Source: Macrosoma leucophasiata (lineage: Eukaryota > Arthropoda > Insecta > Lepidoptera > Hedylidae). From it: 64,000 nt of DNA. Location: NCBI GenBank assembly GCA_036365455.1, contig JAWQUS010000017.1, positions 2,418,001 to 2,482,000 on the forward strand, read 5' to 3'. Below are positions 9,680 through 18,821 of this stretch, one piece after another. The notes under the pieces are model-generated. The model searched no databases, was not told the origin of the DNA, and saw only the letters and a list, made by a program, of their open reading frames with translations. The position numbers were made by a program, and so were the translations under genes. How positions within the stretch are numbered: position 1 is the first letter of the stretch; every line of letters starts with the position of its first letter.

Positions 9680-9922
9680 TAGTGTTGCTAAACTATCGAT
9701 AGTTGCGCTATCGATAGTTGACCTCGAAAAATAGTCGATAGCGCGATAGTACTATCGAAACTATCGACCCTTGACGATACTATCGATAGTATCGATAGTT
9801 AAAAATAAGCAATACTAGTGCCAAAGATCTATAGTATCGATAGTATCGATAGTATTGTTATAAACACTATCGATACTATCGATGGTATCGATATTATACT
9901 TGGCAATAAATAAATAATTATA

Positions 9923-10115
9923 AATACGCTTACACTCACAGCCCCACACTAGGTAAAAACCTGTATCGTGGGTGCCGTTATACACACACAACAAACACAC
10001 AGACCCGAAACAAATATCTGTAGATCATACAAATATTTGTAACGGTGCGGGGATCGAACCCGCGACCCTTCGAATCAAACGGTGGTTTCGCACCGCTGGA
10101 CTAACCGGGTCGTCA
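9923..10115 (-). mobile_element. SINE-B copy nested in the hAT element
   Basis: Intact head (minus strand 'gacgacccggttagtccagcgg' region), B box GGGTTCGATCCCC, tail 'gctgtgagtgtaagcg'. It sits near the centre of the TATCGATA palindrome. Confidence 0.8.
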
Positions 10116-10266
10116 AACTAGATGTATAGATGTGTAGATACTATCGAAGCTATCGATACTATCGATAGTATCGATAGTATTGCAGTATGTCGATATTTTC
10201 GATAGTCCTATCGATAGTGTAACTATTTTTTCGAGGTCGCGATAGTTCACAATACTATCGACAGAC

Positions 10267-10551
10267 TTTTTTTTTATGTAATTGAAGTGGAAAACAAGCA
10301 TGCAGTTCACGTTGATGTTAAGTGATAACTGCAGCCTATAGACACCCACACAAAGACCAAGGTCAAAATGCAGATGCGTTACCACTCCTGAGGCCTAAGG
10401 TGTTATGCCTTTTTGCCGGGAATTACAGGGCTGTACATTACCACCTGACCGGAACGCGATAGTGCTGAACACTAGCATTTAGCGGCAAGTATATTAGGTA
10501 ATGCGGTGGTGCCTACGCCCGCGAGCTCCGTCACTGGAGCTCTACCACCAG
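10267..10551 (-). mobile_element. SINE-A copy nested in the hAT element
   Basis: Poly(T) at the left, 'ggagctctaccaccag' at the right. Full length, inserted near the right end of the hAT element. Confidence 0.8.
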
Positions 10552-10729
10552 ACTATTACTATTGCAACAACACTACCTCCATCTATTCCGCAAACGCAGG
10601 ATTAACACAAAGGTTACTAGACCAAGCCTGGGTAGCACCAAGATAATTGTTAGTTATTGTAACATTTCACATCCTTCTCTAACTCTGACAGATTTCTTTA
10701 AGTTAGAGAAGGATGTGTTATCATACGAG

Positions 10730-10969
10730 GGTGGTTCCAAAAGTTCGAAGCCCGACCAAGAAAATGAAAGAAAAGTGGGTCTAAGTTTATTTTTATTTTT
10801 CGACATAGTCTCCATCTAGCTCAACACACTTCTTCCACCTGAACTGCAACTTGTTTATCCCCTCGAAAAAAAAAGATTCCGGAAGGTCGGCGAAAAACAC
10901 GTTTACTGCGACTATCATATATATATATATATTATATATATATATTTTGATCGAAAATTTCGAACCACC
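10730..10969 (-). pseudogene. mariner transposon remnant with transposase C-terminus
   Basis: Outer ends GGTGGTTCCAAAAGTTCG and CGAAAATTTCGAACCACC are imperfect inverted repeats. On the minus strand the codons just before a stop at 10793 read INKLQFRWKKCVELDGDYVE, the familiar C-terminal tail of mariner transposases. The catalytic DDD part is gone and an (AT)n run replaces upstream sequence, so it is dead. Only ~240 bp of a normal ~1.3 kb element remain. Confidence 0.75.
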
Positions 10970-10974
10970 CAAAT

Positions 10975-11024
10975 GTTTTTTAAATTTGGAAATAAATGGT
11001 AATCTATTTCCAAATTTAAAAAAC
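10975..11024. repeat. Perfect 20-bp hairpin
   Basis: GTTTTTTAAATTTGGAAATA, a 10-nt loop, then the exact complement. Sits between the mariner remnant and the second Repeat-R unit. Confidence 0.8.
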
Positions 11025-11241
11025 ACCAAGATAATTGTTAGTTATTTCACATCCTTCTCTAACTCTGACAGATTTCTTTAAGTTAGAGAAGGATGTGTTA
11101 TCATACGAGTACAATTATAACGCTTGTGAAATGTTACAATAACTTTAACTAAAACAAATATCTTGGTGCAACTTAGGCTTATTATATAGGTCTAACATAC
11201 ACTTGCGGTTGGGACAGAGAATATGTAATAATACTACGTAT

Positions 11242-11862
11242 ACGTTCTATACGACACTTTCTTTGCGTTTTATACCGTCTCTACAATGGCGAGTGCTCTG
11301 TTGAACTGTTCGACATGGTGCCACCGTCTATTTTCCTACACCGCACTACCCGCCGAAGAGAGAAGTTCCACCCTCACCGACTGGACACCGGGCAATGTTC
11401 AACGATGCGGTTCTCACGTTCGTTTTTGCCCAGAACGTGTAAATTGTGGAATGGGCTTCCCTCTGAGGTGTTCCCTCGGTGCTACAATATGGGGTTCTTC
11501 AAAAATGGCGTCAAAAGAGTCCTTCAGGGCTGGCAGCGCGTTGACGACGCCCCTGGTGTTGCAAATGTTCATAGGCGACGGTGACTACTTTCCATCAGGC
11601 GGCCCGTCAAAACTCAAACTCAAACTCAAAAATTCATTTAATCACTTGGAAATAATAGAATTTGCTTGTGATAGGTCAAATTACAAATATAAAATTAAAG
11701 CGAATAACAACTGATACGTTGATTAATATGTCCAAGTAAACAAAATAAAATAAATAACAGTCCAAAAATACATAATGATAAAAATAAGTATCAACAGAAT
11801 GTTCCATACTTTCTTTTACTAACGGCAAGTCTGCTTGTCTGTCAATCCTTGGACATAAAAGA
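11242..11862 (+). pseudogene. Jockey-type LINE, reverse-transcriptase C-terminal remnant
   Basis: Codons 11315-11584 read ...FSRSFLPRTCKLWNGLPSEVFP..YN...FK.GV...LQGWQR.DDAPGVANVHRRR, the C-terminal end of lepidopteran Jockey reverse transcriptases (W-N-LP-S-VFP...YN..FK). The 3' UTR start 'gacggtgactactttccatcagg' follows and resumes at about 11825 as 'ctgcttgtctgtcaatc...cataaaag' after a second insertion. 5'-truncated: only ~90 of about 900 codons remain. Confidence 0.8.
11612..11822 (-). mobile_element. 3' region of another non-LTR element nested in the Jockey tail
   Basis: Starts with the short tandem run (CTCAAA)3, then 'attcatttaatcac...taaagcgaataacaa'. The same architecture recurs at 45717-45945 ('(CAGAAT)3...ctcatttattc...taaagcgaataacaatt'). 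The repeat run looks like the 3' microsatellite tail of an antisense non-LTR element. Confidence 0.5.
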
Positions 11863-12097
11863 AAAACTTCGACGTCCCGCCCGATTTCCCCGCATCACCC
11901 AACCTCCTCCCCTCTTATGGGCGACGGTTGGTATTTTCTACGTGCTACGCACACAGGTGTGTCTGTGTGATAGAGACCAAATTAAGCGTTTGTATGGAAT
12001 TTTGGCGGAGTGTCCGCGGTGTGGCTAGGATTTAATTTTACTTTGTATCCGGAGCCCATGTCGGATCATGTAATATCGCATCGCTTCTTCGGCGTAG

Positions 12098-12215
12098 ACA
12101 ATGTACGGTCTTGTAATTACTATCACAAAGGTAAAATTACGCCTCAGAAATGGCAACAAACGCGTTGGGAATGTTGGTATCTTTGGGTTTTGTGTAGATG
12201 TCTATTGTCTCCGGT
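12098..12215 (+). mobile_element. Degraded SINE-A' fragment
   Basis: Recognisable pieces: 'caatgtacggtcttgtaattactatcac', 'gcctcagaaatggcaac', 'tttgtgtagatgtctat'. Highly diverged, ends ragged. Confidence 0.45.
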
Positions 12216-12269
12216 ATCCACTAACCCTGCCTGCATCTATTTCTGAGCTGCATTATTACGCTTACAAAT

Positions 12270-12527
12270 AGGTTATTTAGGTAATATTATGCGACATGAC
12301 AGATACCAACTGCTGCGACTTATAATGATGGGCAAAGTGGCTGGAAAAAGATCAGTAGGCCGAAGAAAAATGTCGTGGCTACGCAATATTCGCGAGTGGA
12401 CCGACATCAACAGCGCCGCTAAAGTCTTTCGTCTCGCGAAGGACAGATTAAAGTTTTCCGTACTGACAGCCAACCTTCACTAGTTGGAGAGGCACTAAAA
12501 GAAGAAGAAGAAGAATAGAAAAAAAAT
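12270..12527 (+). pseudogene. Non-LTR reverse-transcriptase C-terminal tail
   Basis: Codons 12289-12480 read YQLLRLIMMGKVAGKRSVGR, RKMSWLRNIREWTDINSA and KVF..AKDR. This is the 'GK..GKR..GRRK.SWL.NIR.W' C-terminal signature of lepidopteran endonuclease/RT retrotransposons. The stop is followed by an (AAG)n tail (gaagaagaagaag). 5'-truncated, about 65 codons. Confidence 0.8.
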
Positions 12528-12817
12528 ACTGGTGGTAGAGCTCCAGTGATGGAGTTCGCGGGCGTAGGCACCACCGCATTACCTAATATACTTGCCGCTA
12601 AATGGTAGTGTTCAGCACTTTCGTGTTCCGGTTAGGTGGTAATGTACGGCCCTGTAATTTCCGGCACAGAGGCATAACACCTTAAGCCTCAGGAGTGGCA
12701 ACGCATCTGTATTTTGGCCTCTGGTCATTGTGTAAGTGTCTATAGGCTGCAGTCATCACTTACCATCAATGTGAACTGCATGCCTGTTTGCCACTTTTAT
12801 AATATAAAAAAAAAAAT
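12528..12817 (+). mobile_element. SINE-A copy, full length
   Basis: Begins 'actggtggtagagctccagtg' and ends in 'ataatataaaaaaaaaaa'. Directly follows the LINE tail. Close to the consensus. Confidence 0.85.
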
Positions 12818-13025
12818 ACACACCCGCGTCGGGAATTGAACCCAGCCCACCAGGCCTACCGCCGAAGTTGAAACGTAAACACAGATATGTAAATAGACGT
12901 CCATTTAGAAGTCCATCGACGGAACCCAAAACAAACAGAGTGCCGTTAATTGACCCACTACAATTGAAGTGACCCGCTAAGCTAATAACTTAGTCAACAT
13001 TGATATCTCCATATATAAACATTTC

Positions 13026-13230
13026 TACTGGTGGTAGAGCTCCAGTGACGGAGCTCGCGGGCGTAGGCCACCACCGTATTACCTAATAGACTTGCCGCTA
13101 AATGGTGTTCAGCACTACCGTGTTCCGGTCAGGTGGTAATGCACGGCCCTGTGATTTCCGGCATCTTAGGCCTCAAGAGTGGTAACGCATCTGTACTTTG
13201 ACCATGGTGTTAGTGTGGGTGTCTATAATT
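13026..13230 (+). mobile_element. SINE-A copy, 3'-truncated
   Basis: Good head ('actggtggtagagctccagtgacggagctcg') and body, lost after 'gtgtgggtgtctata'. A deletion removes part of 'acagaggcataacacc'. Confidence 0.75.
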
Positions 13231-13269
13231 TACATTTAACTACCCTTCTACCTTCACACTTTACATTTA

Positions 13270-13430
13270 ACTAGTGGTAGAGTTCGTATACTGGATAGGA
13301 GCTCGAGGGCGTAGGCAGCACCGCATTACCTAATCTATCTGCCGCCAAATGGTAGTGTACTGAACACTACCATTTACTACTATCGTACCTATTCCAGTTA
13401 GATGGTATTGTGTGAACGTGTAATAATTAT
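13270..13430 (+). mobile_element. SINE-A' copy, 3'-truncated and rearranged
   Basis: Head 'actagtggtagagttc', 'gcattacctaatctatctgcc'; the segment 'ctgaacactaccatt' is an inverted bit of the same core, so the copy is locally rearranged. Confidence 0.6.
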
Positions 13431-13433
13431 CAT

Positions 13434-13640
13434 TGTTCTTATATTATTTCGCATTAACACATGCTTGTGAAATATATTTTATTATAAATGTGAAGGAAAG
13501 ATTTGACAAATCGGGCAGGAGTTCAGTAGCTCAATTGGAAGAGCGGCTGGACTAGATTCCCAGTTGGCCGCGAGGTCGAGTCTTGCCTGAAGTCAAATTT
13601 TTCTTTCCATTTTTCTTTAAAATAAAATAATTATCATAAT
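13434..13640 (+). mobile_element. SINE-D composite (inverted pair)
   Basis: The tRNA-like part 13520-13592 has 'agtagctcaattggaagagcgg' (A box) and 'gaggtcgagtcttgcc' (B-box region), then the pyrimidine tail. The left 90 bp are the same tail in opposite orientation ('attaacacatgcttgtgaaat'). The same composite recurs at 52.6-52.9 kb, so it moves as one unit. Confidence 0.65.
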
Positions 13641-13918
13641 ACATGAGACATTAGGACGTCGAATAACGTTGACGTCGGTTAAAAAATAAAGTCAGGGAAA
13701 AAATCACATCGGAATTCGGAAGTCACCAATTTGGCGGTTCTACATGGATGCCATCATTGAAATGTCTGCGTAAGGTATTCAGTTGGTAGAGGATGGAAAT
13801 GAGTAGTCCATGGTAGTGATCCACATAGAACCGCCAAAAAAATAAATCATATGTTTAATTATTTGGCCTTTTTTCAACGAAAGTACACGAATGGAATCGC
13901 TAGCATAAGTAATACAAT
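13641..13918. other. No gene seen
   Basis: Contains a small imperfect inverted pair ('ttggcggttctacatgg' and 'ccacatagaaccgccaa', about 90 bp apart) that may mark a tiny MITE at 13730-13820. Confidence 0.4.
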
Positions 13919-14365
13919 ATGTATGTATCTTCACGCCAGGTCCCTAACGGGGTAGGCAGAGAGTGTAGAGCGCCAGATATCCCGGTTCAGACAAACCTCT
14001 CGTGCCTCGTCTACCTTCATCATTCTCTTCATACATGCACGCCGATTCCTAAGACTTTTGACCCCACCATCAGACAGAACTCGACCTATTTGGTCATGGT
14101 AGGTCAGCCTTGGTCTTCCTGGGCCTCTGCAACCATCCACATTCGCATTGTATATCTGTTTAGTCATTCGCTCATTCGACATTCTTTCTATATGCCCGAA
14201 CCATCGGAGCATGCCTTTTTTCATTTTTACACCGATACTATCATTCACACAAAGTCTCTTTCTTACATCTTCATTACGAACGCGATCGGTGAGTGATACA
14301 CCGCAGATCTTGCGCAAAGATCTCATCTCGACCGCGTTCAACTTACTTTCAATATGTGTGTACAT
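13919..14365 (-). pseudogene. Non-LTR retrotransposon RT C-terminal remnant
   Basis: An uninterrupted ~144-codon minus-strand frame reads LNAVEMRSLRKICGVSLTDR, then VR..DVR and MLRWFGHIERMSNERMTKQI, then GPGRPRLTY and a terminal MK...DEAREVC.NRDIWR. These are the standard C-terminal features (LRRICGVS, WFGHVERM, GRGRPR, DEA.EVC.DR..WR) of lepidopteran endonuclease/RT elements. The stop lies in '...RDLA' and the 3' end has (TACA)n. The polymerase domain is absent. Confidence 0.85.
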
Positions 14366-14518
14366 AATATATTATAACGTACGTGTGTTCATATTGTCGC
14401 CTGTTTGCTTTATTAAGTATACGGCATATTAATCAAATAACTATAGCAGCTGAAAAAATAATTATCTATGCTCATGGATATTAAAATTTATAAGTGCTTT
14501 GCCTGTAATATTAAAAAC

Positions 14519-14600
14519 TGGCGAAGTGCGAGTCAGATTCGTACACCAAGGTCCTAAATAATATCAAAACACTGAACATTGTTCTAGAAAGTATAGAGTT
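14519..14600 (+). repeat. LINE-type '..gcgaagtgcgagtcaga..' fragment
   Basis: Starts with a variant of 'ggcaaagtgcgagtcggac', a motif common in lepidopteran repeats. Inverse relatives lie at about 46766-46804 and 50286-50320. Only ~80 bp; family uncertain. Confidence 0.45.
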
Positions 14601-14630
14601 AACATTCAAACATCAAATTCAATTTTTTTT

Positions 14631-14792
14631 TGACGACCCGGTTAGTGCAGCGGTGTGAAACCACCGTTTGATTCGAAGAGTCGCGGGTTCGATCCCCGCA
14701 CCGGGACAAACGATTGTACGGCGTACAGACATTTGTTTCGTATCTGGGTGCTTGTGTATGTGTATAACGGCATCCACGACACAGGTTTATAA
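14631..14792 (+). mobile_element. SINE-B copy (plus strand)
   Basis: Head 'gacgacccggttagtgcagcgg' (A box), B box GGGTTCGATCCCC at about 14685-14697, body 'tttgtttcgtatctggg'. Truncated before the tail, where an RTE-type piece begins. Confidence 0.85.
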
Positions 14793-14795
14793 TAT

Positions 14796-15245
14796 TATAC
14801 TAGCTGTGCCCGCGACTTCGTTCGCGTGGAAAAGTGACTTTGGGCAGCTTTTTTAGATATAACTTTTGGTTAATTTTGGATCATAAACACTTTTGGTTAG
14901 TTCAAAACATCTGGTTTACATTAATGCTTCTCTGTACACGATATTAGACGCATTGATGGCCATCGGAGATGAAAGCGTATAGGCTGCTAGTATTGCGAAC
15001 ACGTAACAGAGTCACATGTAACTGACCGTGCAAAAATATTACCGACGCTAACAATGCCAGCCACTAACGCCATTAACGCCACTTACACCACCAACGCCGC
15101 CAACGCCACCAATGCCACCAACAGCCACAACCTTACGCGATAAATGGACTGTCTAACACTGAAAGAATTTTTCTAATCGGACCATTAGTTTCTGAGATTA
15201 GCGCGTTCAAACAAACAAACAAACTCTTCAGCTTTGTAATATTGG
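14796..15245 (+). mobile_element. RTE-type non-LTR 3' region
   Basis: Starts 'tactagctgtgcccgcgac' + 'ttcgttcgcgtgg' and ends 'gagattagcgcgttcaaac' with (AAAC)3 and 'aaactcttcag'. These are hallmark sequences of abundant lepidopteran RTE-like repeats. The first ~190 bp have a diverged inverse relative at 38699-38885. No coding sequence remains. Confidence 0.7.
15056..15134. repeat. Degenerate (GCCACCAAC)n minisatellite
   Basis: About eight imperfect units ('aacgccattaacgccac', 'caacgccgccaacgccacc', 'aatgccaccaacagcc') inside the RTE-type piece. Confidence 0.75.
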
Positions 15246-15365
15246 TTTAGATAATAACCTAATGATGGTTAATATAATAACCTAAAAAATGGAGCTGTGA
15301 GCGTAAGCGAATTTTACAATCTTACAAATTATGATATTACATGCAAAGACATATATAATAACTAA

Positions 15366-15480
15366 GACCTAAGGAGTGACAACGCATCGCATCTACATTG
15401 AAATCTCAGGTTTTTATCTAGGCTACCGTGTTGACTGAAAGTCAAGAACTGTATGCTTGTTTGTCACATAGACAAAACAC
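15366..15480 (+). mobile_element. Degraded SINE-A fragment
   Basis: 'cctaaggagtgacaacgcatc', 'ctacattgaaatctcagg', 'gtatgcttgtttgtcacat' follow the SINE-A 3' half. Strongly diverged. Confidence 0.45.
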
Positions 15481-15917
15481 AAAAACAAGTCATATTCCGC
15501 TTTTCCTTTAAAGGTTCCCTAGAAAACAATATTTGTTTATGGTTACTGCGCAATTCAAAATTAAATATGGAAGCGTAACGTTGTATTAAATTTAATTAGT
15601 AACGCCCATAGTCACGTGACACGGTTCAATAAACTCGAAACGTACACTTTGTGAATGAATGCATTTTCATGAACTCTTTGGTGCGTTTGTTTTCTGTTCA
15701 TTAAAACCGTGACATTTTATCATTTCGTGTGCAATCAGTTTTCTGGCCATATGGATAAATACCTACGCAGATCGTGTAGAACTTGCATCTAATGTAATAA
15801 TATTGTTTTCTAGTCAAACGGGTGATTGGTACCTACCTACCTACCTACGTTGGTAATTAGAGTAGAACTTGCATATTGTATGTTCTTAGGTATTGACAAC
15901 GTACACTCATTGAAGAA
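15481..15917. other. No gene seen
   Basis: AT-rich without a recognisable repeat, apart from short (CCTA)n runs near 15831-15848. Confidence 0.4.
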
Positions 15918-15952
15918 ACTAGTTTTCGAATTTATCGCGCATACAGGTATTA

Positions 15953-16261
15953 CGTAACTTCACGCCTGTAATCCCGAAGGGGTAGGCAGAGGTAAATGCA
16001 TGCATTTAATCATACATGCTAACACCAACGACTCGCTGGTTACGTTTTGGCCCATGTAACAGGTGGCGAACCTGTTGCCATCTCCGGACACATTACCAAA
16101 CTCCCCCGGAGTTTGGTAATGTGTACTGGGAAACTTCCAGAAAATGGAAAAATCCCAATAGAAGCAGAGATAAAGGATTTTAGACCGTTATCTCTAATAT
16201 CCCCCGACCCGGGAATCGAACCCAGGACCTCCAGCGTAAAGTAGTTAATTATTACATTATT
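15953..16261 (-). mobile_element. SINE-C copy with 10-bp TSD
   Basis: ACAGGTATTA lies at both 15943-15952 and 16262-16271. Between them is a 309-bp SINE-C on the minus strand, with its 3' end at the left ('aacttcacgcctgtaatccc') and its B box 'gggaatcgaaccc' (inverse) near 16210. The tRNA A-box end is replaced by 'agtagttaattattacattat'. Confidence 0.85.
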
Positions 16262-16310
16262 ACAGGTATTAAACTAAAAAAATATATTTAAAATCAACCC
16301 GGTGTTGTGA

Positions 16311-16333
16311 AATATATATATATATATATATAT
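16311..16333. repeat. (TA)n microsatellite
   Basis: About eleven uninterrupted TA dinucleotides within Repeat-Q. Confidence 0.9.
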
Positions 16334-16440
16334 TTCTTGTCTTGGTCTTGGGCAGACTGAGATGACATTTGTCTGAGAGAAGTTTGAAAAATTAATATGT
16401 GCAGCTACCTCCATTTCGCAGCTTGCATGTAATACATTTT

Positions 16441-17287
16441 TCAACGCGTCGGGTCGTGATGACTAACCGCCCCAATAGTGGGGGAGAATTCTTCCGCTAC
16501 TGGGAGAAGAACTAACTCTTCGGGGTTGATTTTTGACCTCGAGAAATTTGAGCGTGATTTTCAACAAAAAAAAATCATTTACGTCAAAGAAAGAAAAAGA
16601 GTGAAAGCTAAACTGATAGGTAGGTAGGTAATATTTTCTAACGTATTTTAAACCTCTCGATTAACTAGCAATTTATTCCCGAAGAAGCAAAAGTGCATAC
16701 CTAAGTTCATAAATATCTCACACAGTCGATTTTATTTTCCACATAGATCGGTACCGACGCGACGTACAAAGCTTCTGCATTGTTTTTCAGCACTGAAAAC
16801 TCAATTCAACTCAATCTAAAACAAATATTTGTGTGCCTGCATGAAAACTTAGTTCGTGACCCACGGGGCATGACATAATCACCCAACCGAAGTGGTCGGC
16901 CAATCTATTCATCAATACAGACAACATACTCCAGTGAACGTCATCTGTTTAATATACTCTATACCAATGGAACAAGATTGATATTTGATTAGCATAATAT
17001 GTCTGCCTGTTCTGAATGAGCTCTTACAGTCAGCTGTATCTAATTGATGTGAACGATGTGAGCAGACCGTCAGAAGTAGTCAGAACAATACTTTTAGTAT
17101 TCGTCCACACTCGTTGCTGTATATTTAATATATGCCAGTTATTTTTAGGAGCAGTCATGTTTAACAATAACATTGACTTATTGATAGCATATTTTTGGCA
17201 TAATTAAGGTCTTCAGTCGTCAGGGCTGCAAGTGAAATGGCTACATTGGCAGAGAATTGACATTAATACCTTTAACCAACTTGTCTT
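16441..17287. other. Stretch without a gene
   Basis: No recognised repeat. The ~60-codon frame at 17016-17207 has no domain. A GC-richer patch at 16440-16530 shows no motif I can name. Confidence 0.4.
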
Positions 17288-17604
17288 GGGTTCGGTTGCA
17301 CCAAAGTATTTATTAAATTTATAGTTTTTGTCAATTTTAACATTTATTTTGACAGTGACTGCGAAATGCGTAGCACCAGCGTACTTTTTAGCATAGTCAG
17401 TTTTATCAGGATTGACAGGTTCCTCTCATCATTTGACGGATAATTGAGGTTAACTTTAACATCAACCAGCGCAGCTCGGCCATTTACGTTTAGCAGTTTA
17501 AGTTATAGCGTCATTTCACAATTTGCAAAAATGGTGCAACTATTTTCTTTTCTTAACCGGTACTTCAACCAAATTTAAGCAAATTTAACTTATCTCAAAA
17601 AAAT
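17288..17604. mobile_element. Possible Repeat-R MITE
   Basis: Left end 'ggttgcaccaaagtatttatt' and right end 'aaaattggtgctacc' form an imperfect inverted pair that matches the 'caccaagat'/'atcttggtgcaac' ends of Repeat-R at 10.6-11.2 kb and 38.0 kb. The interior differs, so the boundaries are tentative. Confidence 0.4.
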
Positions 17605-17636
17605 TGGTGCTACCAGTTAAATAGAAATAAATGAAA

Positions 17637-17697
17637 TAAAACTAGTTTTCGGATTTATCTCGCGTATATTAAACTAAAATGATTTTATTATATAGAA
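17637..17697 (+). repeat. Repeat-Q fragment
   Basis: 'aactagttttcggatttatctcgcgtatattaaac' matches the left part of Repeat-Q at 9.5 kb. Confidence 0.55.
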
Positions 17698-17852
17698 CAT
17701 ACTATAAAAATAAATGTTTAAATACGTTAAACATTCGTCCTCTCGTCCAGATTTGAACTCTGGTGAAGGTAAAGTTCGTACCTACTTACACAATTTTTTT
17801 GGAACCGCGTACGCACCACCGTATTAACTAATATTAAATCTATCGCTAAGCT

Positions 17853-17967
17853 ACGTGGGCCAAAACGTAACCGGCGAATCGTGGGTGTTTGCATGTATGT
17901 TTGATTGCATGCATTTACCTCTGCCTATTACTATGGGTATTACAGGCGTGAAATTACGTTATATCGC
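17853..17967 (+). mobile_element. SINE-C 3' half
   Basis: From 'gggccaaaacgtaaccggcg' to 'attacaggcgtgaaattacg'. 5'-truncated: no tRNA head. Confidence 0.75.
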
Positions 17968-18311
17968 TAAGGCTACCGTAGGCTCCGCTTGTTTCTACTT
18001 TCATAGCTTCGAAGCATAAAACAACACTAAACTGCTACAAACAGTCGCTTTTACCATAAATCCAATCGGTCATTAGAAAATTTCACCGTTCAAATTTACA
18101 TAATAATACATGTCCGTCAATCTGTGTGGCTTTGTATGTAGATATAGTATTGTTGTGGTGGAAAGTGGCATATCACTCCATTGTCGACATATAATACTTT
18201 GATCGGCTTAAATACATGAATTGTTCGTTTCGTTACGTACACTGGCTTTCGCTGAATATGTTTTAGAGTTCTGCAATCGGGGGAGGTTTATTGATTTTTT
18301 TAAAGGATGTA
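17968..18311. other. No gene seen
   Basis: No recognised repeat or coding signature. Confidence 0.4.
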
Positions 18312-18577
18312 TTTTTTTTATGTGTTGGAAGTGGCAACCAAGCATGCAGCTCACATCGATGTTAAGCGATGACTGCAGCCTATAAACACTTACACAAAGG
18401 CCAAGGTCAAAATGCAGATGCGTTACCACTCCTGAAGCCTAAGGAGTTATGGGGCATAAAATGCCGGAAATTACAGGGCCGTACATTACCATCTGACCGG
18501 AACACGATAGTTCTGAACACTACCATTTAGCGGCAAGTATATTAGGTGGTGCCTACGCCCGCGAGCTCTACCACCAG
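18312..18577 (-). mobile_element. SINE-A copy
   Basis: Poly(T) left end, 'cgcgagctctaccaccag' right end. A deletion removes about 25 bp of the head, so the 7-bp head hairpin is lost. Confidence 0.8.
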
Positions 18578-18585
18578 TAAAAATT

Positions 18586-18806
18586 GTATGATAGGAAGTC
18601 CCAAACAAGCATCTAGTTCACACGGATTTTAAGTGAGCACTACTACCTATAGACACACAAAGACCAGAGGTCAACATACATATACGTTACTGCCACTCTA
18701 TTTACCAGCATTCCAGTGTCGGAGCTCGGGGGCGTAAGCACCAACGCATTACCTAATATATCTGCCGTCAAATGATAGTGTTCAGCACTATCGTGTTCCG
18801 GTTAGA
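18586..18806. mobile_element. Two SINE-A' pieces joined tail to head
   Basis: 18586-18706 is the 3' half on the minus strand and 18707-18806 is the 5' half on the plus strand ('tccagtgtcggagctcggggg'). They join near 'taccagcattccagtg'. A rearrangement of one or two old copies. Confidence 0.55.
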
Positions 18807-18821
18807 TTTTTTTTTTTTTTA

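Larger units (their letters stand above)
9680..10575. mobile_element. hAT-type element packed with TATCGATA sites
   Basis: Termini TAGTGTTGC... and ...TTGCAACAACACTA, flanked by perfect 8-bp duplications CCTCCATC (9672-9679 and 10576-10583), the hAT signature. Without its two SINEs the element is ~420 bp made of TATCGATA/ACTATCGA repeats. The inner inverse pair GACCTCGAAAAATAGT and ACTATTTTTTCGAGGTC shows it is built as one long imperfect palindrome. No transposase. Confidence 0.85.
10636..11109. repeat. Direct duplication (Repeat-R unit) around a mariner remnant
   Basis: 10636-10729 and 11024-11109 are the same sequence from 'caccaagataattgttagtta' to 'gtgttatcatacgag'; the right copy lacks about 8 bp. 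Each copy holds a perfect 14-bp stem CATCCTTCTCTAAC/GTTAGAGAAGGATG. Only the right copy continues into the family's other end 'atcttggtgcaac' (to about 11170). Confidence 0.75.
11203..11970 (+). mobile_element. Second copy of the 5.7-kb hAT element, split by LINE
   Basis: 11212-11241 matches 'cagagaatatgtaataatac' of the 5.7-kb element, and 11866-11965 matches its 'cttcgacgtcccgcccgat' to 'cacacaggtg' part. The ~625 bp between are a Jockey LINE 3' end. The GC-rich termini are degraded and no TSD can be read. Confidence 0.65.
15918..16440 (+). repeat. Repeat-Q copy interrupted by SINE-C
   Basis: Left part 'tagttttcgaatttatcgcgc', right part 'aaaatcaacccgg...cagactgagatgacatttgtc...gtgcagctacctccatttcgc'. 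Homologous to 9515-9679 plus 10576-10610. A (TA)n run at 16311-16333 replaces part of it. Confidence 0.65.

Noticed and set aside
9680..10260. TATCGATA run as a CRISPR array or satellite
   Set aside because: Eukaryotic context, no regular repeat-spacer spacing, and the run lies inside a hAT element with TSD.
11286..11714. 142-codon frame overlapping the Jockey remnant
   Set aside because: It is the wrong frame. The adjacent frame (11315-11584) carries the recognisable reverse-transcriptase C-terminus.
12528..12640. SINE-A head as an HDV-like self-cleaving ribozyme
   Set aside because: The order of stems I can draw (outer GGTGGT/ACCACC around one 7-bp hairpin) does not match the nested double-pseudoknot, and no catalytic C context is evident.
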